This document shows, piece by piece, positions 1-7,947 of a DNA stretch of 42,586 bases. The position numbers and the translations under genes are program-made. Origin of the DNA: Planctomycetota bacterium (GTDB lineage Bacteria; Planctomycetota; Phycisphaerae; Phycisphaerales; SM1A02); the NCBI GenBank assembly GCA_027622195.1, contig JAQBZO010000015.1, positions 1 through 42,586 of the forward strand, read 5' to 3'. Each line of letters opens with the position of its first letter. Position 1 is the stretch's first letter. A model generated the notes under the pieces. The model did not search any database, was not told the origin of the DNA, and saw nothing but the letters and a program-made list of their open reading frames with translations.

Positions 1-695
1 CCCGACGCATCGATGGCAAATCCAAACTCAAACTTGGTGTCGGCAAGAATGACACCGCGATCAAACGCAAAAGCAGCAGCTGCTTCATAGAGGCGAAGTG
101 TGATGGAGCGCAGCCGTTCAGCAAGCGGTGCTCCGATCAATGAACACATCGTCTCGAACGAGATGTTTTCGTCATGGCCAGTCTCTGCCTTGGATGCTGG
201 AGTGAAAAGAGGGGTGGCGAGTTTGTCTCCTCGTCGAAGCCCTGCTGGAAGTGGGTGTCCACCCGCCGTGCCAGAGGATTGATACTCGGACCATCCACTG
301 CCCGCGAGATATCCACGCGCGACACACTCGATCGGAATGACTTGCGCGGATCTGCACACCATCACGCGACCTTCGAGCGATTGGTGAGTGGATTCCACCA
401 TCCCGTCGATGGGGGGGACTTCGAGCGAGAGAAAATGGTCTGCGACGATGTGTTGCGTGCGAAGCCAGAGAAACCACCCGACACTGATGGCCGTGAGCAC
501 TTTCCCTTTCCCAGGAATCGGCGTGGGCATGATCACATCGAATGCGCTGATCCGATCCGTTGCGACCATGAGGACGCGCGGAGGCGAGCCCGTCGTGGGC
601 AGTTGGTACATGTCACGCACCTTCCCTCGGCGCGCCCCCTGAAGTGGGAGGGATGTCTCGAAAACGGGAATTTCTCGGTTGCAGTACGACATCAT
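1..695 (-). CDS. purC: Phosphoribosylaminoimidazole-succinocarboxamide synthase (SAICAR synthetase), 3' part missing
   Basis: Catalyses ATP-dependent condensation of CAIR with aspartate to give SAICAR in cytoplasmic purine synthesis. The window holds about 231 N-terminal residues; the C-terminus lies beyond base 1. Visible family signatures are the nucleotide-binding start GKVRD (residues 24-28), ATDRISAFDVIMP further on, ECVARGYLAGSGW in the middle, and LADTKFEFG with DTKFEFG at 219-225. The reading frame is open to the edge. ATG codons lie at 695 and 692; an in-frame stop at 752-750 prevents a much longer N-terminus. No good ribosome binding site is visible. The next gene is divergent, starting 75 bp away. 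The identification is secure; only the choice between the two adjacent ATGs and the missing end are uncertain. Confidence 0.95.
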   Translation of the reverse strand, partial: MMSYCNREIPVFETSLPLQGARRGKVRDMYQLPTTGSPPRVLMVATDRISAFDVIMPTPIPGKGKVLTAISVGWFLWLRTQHIVADHFLSLEVPPIDGMVESTHQSLEGRVMVCRSAQVIPIECVARGYLAGSGWSEYQSSGTAGGHPLPAGLRRGDKLATPLFTPASKAETGHDENISFETMCSLIGAPLAERLRSITLRLYEAAAAFAFDRGVILADTKFEFGFAIDAS

Positions 696-770
696 GAAGT
701 GGCGAAGTTTACCGATCGGCTTGGATCTGCGAATCGGTCCATCAGACCGCTACACTGAGCAGTTCACGCG

Positions 771-2252
771 ATGATTCGCCTTGTAGTGGACAGCCTGACG
801 ACCGACGAAGCGGAGCGATTCGTGCAGAGTGCTGATGTACTTGGTACCGATGGTCATCCGCTGAAATCCAATGTGCGGTTGTGTCCGCCATCTTCAGCCG
901 GCGATCCACACACACTCGAAATCACAACCAGTGAAGAGCAGGCCGTTGCCATTCGCGGTCTTTTTCCAGCGGGCAGTGTTGGCTCATTTGTGCAGTCCAC
1001 ATGCTTGCTTCCCGCAGGTGGAACGGGATTGTCACTCTCGGTCGAAATGGCTCGCGGTCGCGTCCGCGATTTTCTTCTCATCGGAGAAGACTGGCAGTTC
1101 TTTCAGGATCCTGACGCACAAGAGGCGATGCAAGCTTTCGATAAGGCGCGCACTGCGTTTACCGAAGCCGTGCTCGCAGGTGATGCGTCCACTCGTCGCA
1201 AGCGCGCGGGACAAGCCATTGAACGAGGGATCGATTCTTCAGAACGACTCTCAGTCTCGTATGCCGAGTCATCGCTCAAGCGTCGAAATCCAAAATCGCT
1301 TCCGATCATGGGGCTCGTTGCCAACCTTTCACAATCGCCCGAGGTGATGGTCGCAGCGGCAGGCGGAGCGCGCGATGGAGTTCTCATTCCACTCTCTCGA
1401 GCCATGATCGAAAAGTCTCCTGGAACCTATGACTTCGCGGCAGTGGATCGGTGGATGCAGTATGCGTTTCAGGCATCAATCCCTGTGACGGCGGGTCCAC
1501 TCTTGGACGCACGACCGAACGCCATGCCACCCTCGGTCGAGGCTCTCCGCGATCTTTCTGAAGTGAATGAATCGGTTGATCTATGGGTCCATACGGTTCT
1601 TCAGCGTTACGGTGGAGGTGTTCGCAACTGGATTCTCGGCACCGATCTCAATCGATATGCCTGTTTTGGATTGGATATCGACAGTCGCGTGGACTTGCTC
1701 TTGCGCGTGGGGGCACAATTACGCTCCCTTGTTCCCCAAGCGAGGTGCATCGTCGAGTGCACCGCTCCGTGGAATGATCGATTGCAATCGAAGTCGGCTG
1801 TCCCGCTGATCCCATTTGTTCTTCGACTCTCCGAGAGGAGCGTCACCGTCCATTGCCTTGCGATTCATGTCGCGCCAACCGAAGGGACTCCACTTCGAGA
1901 TCTCTTGCAACTCGCAGGGCTCTCCGATCGATTGAGATCCATCAAGATTCCGCTGCTCGTCACAAGACTTGGCGTGCCCGCATCCATCGGTGGCGAAGAG
2001 CGCTCTGGATGGTGGAGAAAGCCGTGGGACTCGACCGTGCAAGCAGCATGGGCAAGGCGCGCGATTGCTGTACTGCTCTGTCGCCCCTGGGTTCACGGCA
2101 TTTTCTGGAACGCCGACGGTAATGCGATCGCTTGCAAGGAAACCTTCGCGCAAGTTGGCGCCATCCGAAAGGTGTTGGCGGCAGGAGTCGCTCGTGCGAA
2201 ACTGGCGGGTGAGACGAAGTCCTCTCCAAAAACGCCTCGGTTGCCTGAATGA
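771..2252 (+). CDS. Hypothetical protein, possible GH10-like TIM-barrel
   Basis: A 493-residue protein without a signal peptide or membrane segment. I do not recognise it with certainty. Residues from about 170 on look like a TIM barrel: repeated hydrophobic strand/helix alternation, a segment PVTAGPLLD, then RYGGGVRNWILGTDLN, which recalls the acid/base strand of GH10-type glycosidases, and a late segment HGIFWNADGNA. The expected GH10 catalytic motif (WDVVNE-like) is not intact, so enzymatic activity is doubtful. The N-terminal 100 residues may be a separate beta-rich domain. Its stop codon overlaps the start of the downstream HhH gene (ATGA), so the two are probably co-transcribed with mfd. 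Start is ATG at 771; only a weak GAGC precedes it. The gene is surely real; the fold is inference. Confidence 0.85.
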   Translation: MIRLVVDSLTTDEAERFVQSADVLGTDGHPLKSNVRLCPPSSAGDPHTLEITTSEEQAVAIRGLFPAGSVGSFVQSTCLLPAGGTGLSLSVEMARGRVRDFLLIGEDWQFFQDPDAQEAMQAFDKARTAFTEAVLAGDASTRRKRAGQAIERGIDSSERLSVSYAESSLKRRNPKSLPIMGLVANLSQSPEVMVAAAGGARDGVLIPLSRAMIEKSPGTYDFAAVDRWMQYAFQASIPVTAGPLLDARPNAMPPSVEALRDLSEVNESVDLWVHTVLQRYGGGVRNWILGTDLNRYACFGLDIDSRVDLLLRVGAQLRSLVPQARCIVECTAPWNDRLQSKSAVPLIPFVLRLSERSVTVHCLAIHVAPTEGTPLRDLLQLAGLSDRLRSIKIPLLVTRLGVPASIGGEERSGWWRKPWDSTVQAAWARRAIAVLLCRPWVHGIFWNADGNAIACKETFAQVGAIRKVLAAGVARAKLAGETKSSPKTPRLPE

Positions 2253-2605
2253 CGCAGCCGCGCATCGATCGAACTGACTTGGATCTGATGGTCGGCGGCG
2301 ATCGAATTGGAGAACCACTGTTGATCGCAATGTTGGTTGGATCACTCCTCGTGGCAGCACTTGTGCGAAGCGCGCGGCGGCGTGATGATGTGGTGAAAGC
2401 GGCTGCCGTTCGGTTTGACCCGAAGCGTGTGGCGACGGATGAGTGGGCGTTACTGCCGGGAGTTGGTCCATCACTCGCCTCGAAACTCACACAGGCTCGG
2501 GAATCTGGTCTCGATCTTGGCGATCCCGTCGCGCTCGACTCGGTCAAGGGAGTTGGACCCAAGATGCATGCGTTGTTGATTCGACATGTGGAGTTGACCC
2601 ATTGA
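2249..2605 (+). CDS. Small membrane-anchored helix-hairpin-helix protein
   Basis: A 118-residue protein. Residues 21-39 (EPLLIAMLVGSLLVAALV) form one membrane segment, followed by a basic patch (RSARRRDD). The C-terminal half carries a double helix-hairpin-helix of the ComEA/competence type, with LLPGVGPSLASKL and a second VKGVGPKMHALL. Such domains bind DNA non-specifically through the GxG hairpins. With a single anchor it could hold DNA near the membrane, as ComEA does, but the protein has no other competence gene beside it. Its start overlaps the preceding stop (ATGA) and mfd follows at once, so it belongs to the same transcript. Function beyond DNA binding is not shown by the sequence. 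Confidence 0.85.
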   Translation: MTQPRIDRTDLDLMVGGDRIGEPLLIAMLVGSLLVAALVRSARRRDDVVKAAAVRFDPKRVATDEWALLPGVGPSLASKLTQARESGLDLGDPVALDSVKGVGPKMHALLIRHVELTH

Positions 2606-2610
2606 GTTGG

Positions 2611-5600
2611 ATGGATCGGATTTCCGCATCGCGACCCATTGAGCGGCTCGCAGCACTCGTTTCGTCCGGCGGATCCGTTTCTGCTCGGGGTAGTGTCGGT
2701 TCCTCGACCGCGATCGTCGCAGCAGCGTTGGTGGTTCGAACGCATCGTCCCGCATTACTCGTCTGTGCTCACCTCGATGAATCTGAGCAAATCGCCGCGG
2801 AAATCAGCGAGCTCGGCATCTCGGTCGTCGTCTTTCCCGCACTCGAAGCTCTGGGCGCAGAGGGCGGAGCCGCACTCGAACTCGTCGCCGACCGAAACGC
2901 AGCCGCTTTGCGATTGCGTTCGAGTGAACCACCGCGCATCGTGGTCGCACCGATTGCCGCGCTCATGCAGCCGATGCCTGGAGATGAAGCAGCAGCGAGT
3001 TTGATTCGCGAAGTGGTGCGAGGGGAACGGTGCGATCGTCAGGCACTCATCTCGTGGATGGCACAAGCAGGATATGAACGCACGGTAGCTGTTGAAAGTC
3101 CCGCGGAGTTCGCGGTGCGAGGTGGCATCCTCGATATTTTTTCTGGCGGGTCATCGGTCGCCGTTCGAATCGACTTCGACGGAGACCAAGTCGAACGCAT
3201 TCACGAAATCGATCTCGCCACCCAGGCGAGTGACCGCGAAATCGACCGCTTCATCATTGTGGGTGCTGACGAAGAACGGTTGTTGAATGGCGAAGGAGCA
3301 GTCGATCCCGTTACGTTGATGGACCGTAATGCGTTTGCCATCATCGCTGAATTAGCCGAGGTCACCGAGCAGGCGCGCGGATACTGGGAGCGGATGTCCG
3401 ACGCGAAAGGCGTTCGCCCAAGTACAGAAGTGTTTCGATCGATGGCGAAACATATGCACGCGATCGTTGACATTGGCGCGTACTCCATTCCAGGAGCACC
3501 TGACCGATCCGTCGATCTTCCAGTGCTCACCGTCCCACCATTTCCTGAAGCGGCGCTTGATGCGGCCTCTGCGCTGCTCAAGGAATCGGCCACGCAGGAT
3601 GTGGTTCTCGCATCGAGTTCACCAGGAGAAGCGCAGCGCGCGAGTGAACTTCTCGCACAGAGTCGGGCGAAGATGACATCTCCGACCGCACATCCAATGA
3701 CGGCGATCATCGAAGAAGAGCGTCCACTGCGCGGTGGATTTGGATGGGACGATGGAGGACGGCCACTGCTCGTCGTGACTGCTCACGAATTGCTGCATCG
3801 TTTCGGACGCATCGAGAGACGCAGAAGGCGAGCGAGTGAAACAGGAACCCCGGCGATTCGCGGTGGACGCGCTCGCGAAGCATTTCTGCACTTTGAAAAG
3901 GGAGACATCGTGGTCCATCGGGATCAAGGCATCGGTCGATACCTTGGCCTTCGCGAACTCGATGAACGCCAAGCTGGTTCAGCCGGTGGTGCAGGTGAGC
4001 GCGAGTTCCTGACGATTGAATACGCCAAGCAAGCGATTCTGTATGTGCCTGCCTCCAAGGCAAACTTGGTGCAGCGGTATGTGGGAGCCCACTCCGCGCG
4101 TCCGCAACTCGCCACGATGGGCAGCAAGGGTTGGACATCACAGAAGGAAAAAGTCTCAGAAGCAGTGCGCGATCTTGCCGCCGAACTCTTGCGCGTGCAA
4201 GCGGTGCGTGAGAGTTCGTCTGGATTCGCCTTCCCGACAGACACTCCGTGGCAGCATCGTTTCGAAGCCGAATTCCCCTATGAAGAGACGGTCGATCAGG
4301 TTCAAGCCATCGCAGCAACGAAGCGCGACATGGAGCGGATCCGATCGATGGATCGATTGGTCTGCGGCGATGTCGGATTCGGAAAGACAGAAATCGCTAT
4401 TCGCGCCGCATTCAAGTGTTGTGAAGCAGGAAAGCAAGTGGCCGTGCTCGTGCCAACGACCGTACTTGCCGAGCAGCATGCACGGACGTTCAAAGAGCGT
4501 TTTCGAGCGTATCCATTTCGGGTCGAGTCCATCAGTCGTTTCAAATCAGACGCACAGGTTCGAGAGGTGCTCGAGGCCGCGCGCGAGGGGAAAGTCGATG
4601 TCCTGATTGGAACGCATCGTTTGCTCTCGAAGGATGTTCGCTTTCGTGATCTCGGACTCGTCGTCATTGACGAAGAGCAACGATTCGGCGTCGAGCACAA
4701 GCAGCGCTTACTCGAACTGCGTGTGACAGCGGATGTACTGACCCTTTCGGCGACTCCCATTCCTCGCACACTGCACATGTCGATGGTGGGATTGCGCGAC
4801 ATCTCGAATCTCACGACTCCGCCGATGGATCGACGGGCGATTGTGACTGAGGTGATTCCCTGGAATGAGGATCGCATCAAGCAAGCGATTGCGCGTGAAT
4901 TGGCGCGCGAGGGGCAGGTGTTTTATCTCCACAACCGCGTCTTCGATATCGAGGAAGTTGCGCACAAAGTGCGGCGCATGGCTCCGACCGCTCGAATCGT
5001 GATTGGACACGGACAAATGGCAAACGGTGAACTGGAACGGGTGATGTCGCAGTTCATCCGTCGCGAGGCGGACATCCTCATTTCGACCACCATCATTGAG
5101 AGCGGACTCGACATCCCCACCGCGAACACGATGATTATCGATGACGCGCATATGTTCGGACTCGCCGACCTTCATCAACTGCGGGGGCGAGTCGGGCGAT
5201 CCCGTCACCGTGCCTACTGCTATTTGCTGATGTCCTCGACGAAGCCACTTTCACCTGATGCGCTAAGAAGACTTCGTGCGATCGAAGACTATTCCATGCT
5301 TGGCGCCGGATTTCGCATCGCCGTGCGCGATCTCGAACTGCGCGGTGCAGGCAACTTGCTTGGCGCAGAACAAAGCGGACACATCGCTGCGGTGGGATAT
5401 GAGATGTACTGTCAATTGCTTGAAGGCGCTGTGCATGATCTCCGCCACGAAAAAGTGGTGAGCGTGGTCGATACGGTGATCGACATTGGTATTCAAGGGA
5501 CGATTCCTGCGGGATACATTCCCAGTGATCGGCGGCGCATTGAGGCGTGGAGACGCATCGGCGAAAGTCGCGAACTCGCACAACTGGATGCCATTTTCGC

Positions 5601-5925
5601 GGACCTCGCGAGCGCGTATGGAGATCCACCCGAGAGTGTGCGCACACTGCATCGCTTCGCGTCTGTCCGACTGCTTGCGACACAAAGTGGCGTGACGATG
5701 ATGGTTCGGCGTGGAGGCGACCTCATCCTGCGCACGAACGATCCCGCAGCGGTGTCGGAGTTGCTCAAATCAAAAATGGGAACAGTGCGTTGCGTCCCAG
5801 CCACGGGTGGTGGATATGGAAACGATGTGTACTGGAGACCACCCGCCGCACTTCTCGAACCAAAGGTCTTGCTCGAATTGCTCGAGCGCGCTTATCGAAC
5901 AGCGCCCCAGCGCAAGTCGAGGTAG
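2611..5925 (+). CDS. mfd: Transcription-repair coupling factor Mfd
   Basis: ATP-driven translocase that removes RNA polymerase stalled at DNA lesions and recruits UvrA. It has about 1104 residues, close to the usual 1150. Order of domains: UvrB-like N-terminal module (about 1-350), CarD-like RNA-polymerase interaction domain (about 423-500, with GDIVVHRDQGIGRYLG), then an SF2 helicase with Walker A GDVGFGKT (586-593), DEEQ box (687-690), LSATPIPRTLHMSM, and motif VI HQLRGRVGRS, followed by the TRG region (AVRDLELRGAGNLLG) and the C-terminal TRCF domain. The start is uncertain: ATG at 2611 lacks a ribosome binding site, whereas in-frame TTG at 2602 has GGAG at 2590-2593 with 8 nt spacing and overlaps the preceding stop. 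The 3' end overlaps the convergent TSCPD gene by 34 bp. Confidence 0.97.
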   Translation: MDRISASRPIERLAALVSSGGSVSARGSVGSSTAIVAAALVVRTHRPALLVCAHLDESEQIAAEISELGISVVVFPALEALGAEGGAALELVADRNAAALRLRSSEPPRIVVAPIAALMQPMPGDEAAASLIREVVRGERCDRQALISWMAQAGYERTVAVESPAEFAVRGGILDIFSGGSSVAVRIDFDGDQVERIHEIDLATQASDREIDRFIIVGADEERLLNGEGAVDPVTLMDRNAFAIIAELAEVTEQARGYWERMSDAKGVRPSTEVFRSMAKHMHAIVDIGAYSIPGAPDRSVDLPVLTVPPFPEAALDAASALLKESATQDVVLASSSPGEAQRASELLAQSRAKMTSPTAHPMTAIIEEERPLRGGFGWDDGGRPLLVVTAHELLHRFGRIERRRRRASETGTPAIRGGRAREAFLHFEKGDIVVHRDQGIGRYLGLRELDERQAGSAGGAGEREFLTIEYAKQAILYVPASKANLVQRYVGAHSARPQLATMGSKGWTSQKEKVSEAVRDLAAELLRVQAVRESSSGFAFPTDTPWQHRFEAEFPYEETVDQVQAIAATKRDMERIRSMDRLVCGDVGFGKTEIAIRAAFKCCEAGKQVAVLVPTTVLAEQHARTFKERFRAYPFRVESISRFKSDAQVREVLEAAREGKVDVLIGTHRLLSKDVRFRDLGLVVIDEEQRFGVEHKQRLLELRVTADVLTLSATPIPRTLHMSMVGLRDISNLTTPPMDRRAIVTEVIPWNEDRIKQAIARELAREGQVFYLHNRVFDIEEVAHKVRRMAPTARIVIGHGQMANGELERVMSQFIRREADILISTTIIESGLDIPTANTMIIDDAHMFGLADLHQLRGRVGRSRHRAYCYLLMSSTKPLSPDALRRLRAIEDYSMLGAGFRIAVRDLELRGAGNLLGAEQSGHIAAVGYEMYCQLLEGAVHDLRHEKVVSVVDTVIDIGIQGTIPAGYIPSDRRRIEAWRRIGESRELAQLDAIFADLASAYGDPPESVRTLHRFASVRLLATQSGVTMMVRRGGDLILRTNDPAAVSELLKSKMGTVRCVPATGGGYGNDVYWRPPAALLEPKVLLELLERAYRTAPQRKSR

Positions 5926-6254
5926 CGCGCGACATAGTCCAACAGGCTCGTGGCCTCAGGGATTTCGGGATTCGTTGTGGCGCCGAGCGGCTCAAAGCGC
6001 ATTCCACGAAAACGGTCGCACGCCTCGCGAAGGGGGAGCCCGTGTTGAAGACACAAACTGAACGCGCGAGTGAATCCTTGGACGAGTCCAGAGAGGGTCG
6101 ATCCTTCTTTCGAGATTTTCACAAAGATCTCTCCCGGGCGACCATCCTCAAAGAGGCCAACGGTGAGGTATCCCTCATGCCCGCCGATCGAGAATTTGTG
6201 GGTCACGCTTTTTCGAGTGGAGGGTAGGACTTCACGGCAGTGCAACATAGGCAT
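5892..6254 (-). CDS. Stand-alone TSCPD-domain protein (ribonucleotide reductase C-terminal-like)
   Basis: A 120-residue protein that is almost entirely a TSCPD domain, the module normally found at the C-terminus of B12-dependent (class II) ribonucleotide reductases and in split NrdJb subunits. Family hallmarks are HKFSIGGHEGYLTVGLFEDG, GEIFVKISKEGSTLSGL, CLQHGLPL, and FEPLGATTNPEIPEATSLLDY. The redox-active CxxC tail of a full reductase is absent, and no reductase body is nearby, so it is not simply a broken nrdJ end. Start ATG 6254 is supported by GAGGA 10 nt upstream; longer in-frame reading to 6380 has no family similarity. A strong terminator (6379-6418) separates it from rplI, so it needs its own promoter. 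A 13-bp palindrome lies at 6327-6339, about 75 bp upstream. The end overlaps convergent mfd. Confidence 0.88.
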   Translation of the reverse strand: MPMLHCREVLPSTRKSVTHKFSIGGHEGYLTVGLFEDGRPGEIFVKISKEGSTLSGLVQGFTRAFSLCLQHGLPLREACDRFRGMRFEPLGATTNPEIPEATSLLDYVARYLDLRWGAVR

Positions 6255-6378
6255 GGATTCCGTTCCTCGCACCGCGCTTCCATGCGCGGAGTGACGACCC
6301 GCCGCCCGAGTGGGAACGACCCCACGCGAGTGACACTCGATGATCGGCGCAACGAGGGTTCTGGCTTCAGTTCCATCC

Positions 6379-6418
6379 AAAAAAAACCCCTTGCCGAGTC
6401 ATGAAGAATCGGCAAGGG
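6379..6418 (-). terminator. Strong intrinsic terminator after rplI
   Basis: A perfect 10-bp stem (6388-6397 with 6409-6418, CCCTTGCCGA/TCGGCAAGGG) closes an 11-nt loop. Read on the minus strand it runs into eight T residues (6386-6379). It lies 29 bp past the rplI stop and so ends the ribosomal-protein transcript, isolating the downstream TSCPD gene. Confidence 0.9.
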
Positions 6419-6446
6419 TGTCTGGATCGACCGGTTGGGGGTTCGC

Positions 6447-7118
6447 TTAGGCCTTCGCCTTCTTCTTACCCTTCTTACTGTCCTTATCGCTCGAATCTGA
6501 CTTCTCAGCCTTCTCAGCCTTCTCAGCCTCCTCAGCCTTTTCACCCTTTGCTGCCTTGGCCGCCTTCGGAGCCTTTTCTTCAGTCTCGGAACCTGCATCG
6601 TTTGATTCGGACTCCTTCGATGAAGGGGTCGGATCGGAATAATGCTGGAGGTATTCGAGGACGCGATCAGCCTTGACGATGACGGTGATGTCAGCCTTCA
6701 GCTCACGGTCGAACTGAATCAAGCAGTGCGCTTGGCTCACGCGGCGAAGTGGATTATCGAGTCGCACAGCGCGAATATCGACTGCGAATCCTTCTGTGAT
6801 GAGTTGGTCGAAAATGTCGCGGTGGGTGACTGCTCCATACAACTGCCCCTGATCGTTGCAGGCACGAGTGAGGACGATGGTGTGACCTTCCAACTTCTGA
6901 ATGATGGCTGCGCGCTCATTGCGAACTTGGGCGACCTCGGCCATTGCCGCGGTGCGCTTCTCTTTCAGCGCCTCAATTTTTTCTGGAGTGGGAGCCTCGG
7001 CCATCCGCAGGGGGAGGAGGTAGTTCCGGGCGTACCCAGGACGAACCTTGACCACGTCGCCAATGATGCCGAGATGTTCGACATTGCGAGTGAGGAGGAG
7101 TTCAATATGACTAGCCAT
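6447..7118 (-). CDS. rplI: Ribosomal protein bL9 with long charged tail
   Basis: Large-subunit protein at the base of the L1 stalk. Residues 1-52 match the rRNA-binding N-domain, with VKVRPGYARNYLLP at 24-37, followed by the long connecting helix and the C-terminal domain to about residue 160. Residues 163-223 form an extra low-complexity tail rich in Lys, Glu, Ala and Ser, ending in a basic GKKKAKA; usual bL9 stops near 150 residues. Part of the tail is encoded by 9-bp tandem repeats at 6502-6537. Start ATG 7118 has AAGGA 8 nt upstream. Its own promoter is visible at 7208-7236, so it can be transcribed apart from ssb. Intrinsic terminator follows. Confidence 0.97.
   Translation of the reverse strand: MASHIELLLTRNVEHLGIIGDVVKVRPGYARNYLLPLRMAEAPTPEKIEALKEKRTAAMAEVAQVRNERAAIIQKLEGHTIVLTRACNDQGQLYGAVTHRDIFDQLITEGFAVDIRAVRLDNPLRRVSQAHCLIQFDRELKADITVIVKADRVLEYLQHYSDPTPSSKESESNDAGSETEEKAPKAAKAAKGEKAEEAEKAEKAEKSDSSDKDSKKGKKKAKA
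6502..6537 (-). repeat. Four 9-bp tandem repeats inside rplI tail
   Basis: Three identical copies of ttctcagcc (plus-strand reading) at 6502-6510, 6511-6519 and 6520-6528, then tcctcagcc at 6529-6537. They encode repeats of Glu-Lys-Ala or Glu-Glu-Ala in the L9 tail. Being a multiple of three, copy-number change would lengthen or shorten the tail without a frameshift. Confidence 0.85.
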
Positions 7119-7207
7119 GTCCGCTGTCCTTCGTGAAACGAGTTAGGGGCCCGCCAGCCCCAGCGATTCTCGCTCGACGGCGTCAAGCGCAAGGCGGGAA
7201 ACGATCA

Positions 7208-7236
7208 ATTATCGCAGAAAAGGCAAAACGCCGCAA
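7208..7236 (-). promoter_or_regulatory. Sigma-70-type promoter upstream of rplI
   Basis: On the minus strand a -35 box TTGCGG (7236-7231) and a -10 box GATAAT (7213-7208) are separated by exactly 17 bp. Transcription would begin near 7201, giving rplI a leader of about 83 nt that includes a small GGGGC/GCCCC hairpin (7146-7161). Both boxes are close to consensus, which is rare in this window. Confidence 0.6.
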
Positions 7237-7256
7237 ATGGTCATGCGATTGACCAT
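7237..7256. promoter_or_regulatory. Perfect inverted repeat abutting the rplI promoter
   Basis: ATGGTCA at 7237-7243 and its complement TGACCAT at 7250-7256 flank six bases. The palindrome touches the -35 box of the rplI promoter. There is no T-run on the minus strand as expected for a terminator, so an operator for a dimeric regulator, or a hairpin closing the ssb mRNA, are the alternatives. Confidence 0.5.
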
Positions 7257-7303
7257 GTGCAGCGGTTATTGAGCCTATTCGCCGCGACCTCGCCGCGACT
7301 TTT

Positions 7304-7777
7304 TTAGAACGGAATGTCGTTCTCTTGGATTTTGGCGTGGCTTCCGCCGCTTGCGTTGCCGCTCGCACCTTCAGAGTTGCGCGAAGCATCGGCGTAACTT
7401 TGACCAGTCGATGCCGTGGAAGCGGTTCCTCGATTCTCTCCACCCTCGCGGCTTCCGAGGAATTGGAATTCTTCGACGACTACCTTGAGCTTGGACTGCT
7501 TCTTGCCTTCCTTATCTTCCCACGAATCGAGCTTGAGGCGACCCTCGACATACACAGGGCGTCCCTTCGAGAGGTATTGCTTCATGATCTCTGCGGTGCG
7601 TCCCCATGCTTCGCAGTCGACGAAGGTGACCTCTTCTCGCTTCTCGCCGTCCTTTGTCGTGAAGTTGCGGTTGAGGGCGAGTCCGAAATTGCCGACGGAT
7701 TGACCGCCAGCGATTGCGCGCAGTTCCACATCCCGGGTGAGGTTTCCAATCAAGATAACTTTGTTCACGTTCGCCAT
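7304..7777 (-). CDS. ssb: Single-stranded DNA-binding protein
   Basis: A 157-residue SSB that protects single-stranded DNA and recruits replication and repair partners. Residues 1-105 are the OB fold (MANVNKVILIGNLTRDVELR, then FVDCEAWGRTAE and KGRPVYVEGRLKLDSW). A Ser/Gly/Thr/Asn-rich linker follows, and the protein ends in the acidic partner-binding tip ENDIPF. Start ATG 7777 has AAGGAG 7 nt upstream; an upstream in-frame extension lacks similarity. It sits between rpsF and rplI, where many bacteria carry rpsR too; no S18 gene is present here. An intrinsic terminator lies between rpsF and ssb, so ssb may be partly uncoupled from the ribosomal genes. Confidence 0.97.
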   Translation of the reverse strand: MANVNKVILIGNLTRDVELRAIAGGQSVGNFGLALNRNFTTKDGEKREEVTFVDCEAWGRTAEIMKQYLSKGRPVYVEGRLKLDSWEDKEGKKQSKLKVVVEEFQFLGSREGGENRGTASTASTGQSYADASRNSEGASGNASGGSHAKIQENDIPF

Positions 7778-7876
7778 GTCGATTCTCCTTGGGTCCCATC
7801 GTAACACCAAGATGGGATGTTTTTGAAGACCGAAGCCAAAAGGACCGAGTCCGAAATAGAGCCAATTCTCGGCACG

Positions 7877-7922
7877 AAAAAGGGGCTGGACTTCACGGCA
7901 TCCGCCGCGCGTTCCAGCCCCT
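7877..7922 (-). terminator. Intrinsic terminator or attenuator between rpsF and ssb
   Basis: A perfect 10-bp stem, AGGGGCTGGA (7881-7890) with TCCAGCCCCT (7913-7922), 22-nt loop. On the minus strand it is followed by TTTTT (7881-7877). It is 26 bp beyond the rpsF stop and 100 bp before the ssb start, so it can end the rpsF transcript or attenuate read-through into ssb. Confidence 0.8.
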
Positions 7923-7947
7923 GATTTCGACCAAGTGCGAGACGGTC

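Noticed and set aside
81-100. Interest in gyrA as quinolone resistance variant (Pro at the Asp87 position)
   Set aside because: The real location is gyrA codons 91-96; the residue pattern fits the lineage-typical active-site segment, so it is not evidence of acquired resistance.
7279-7299. Two 10-bp tandem tcgccgcgac copies after ssb
   Set aside because: Short, GC-biased and only two copies; no function can be argued.
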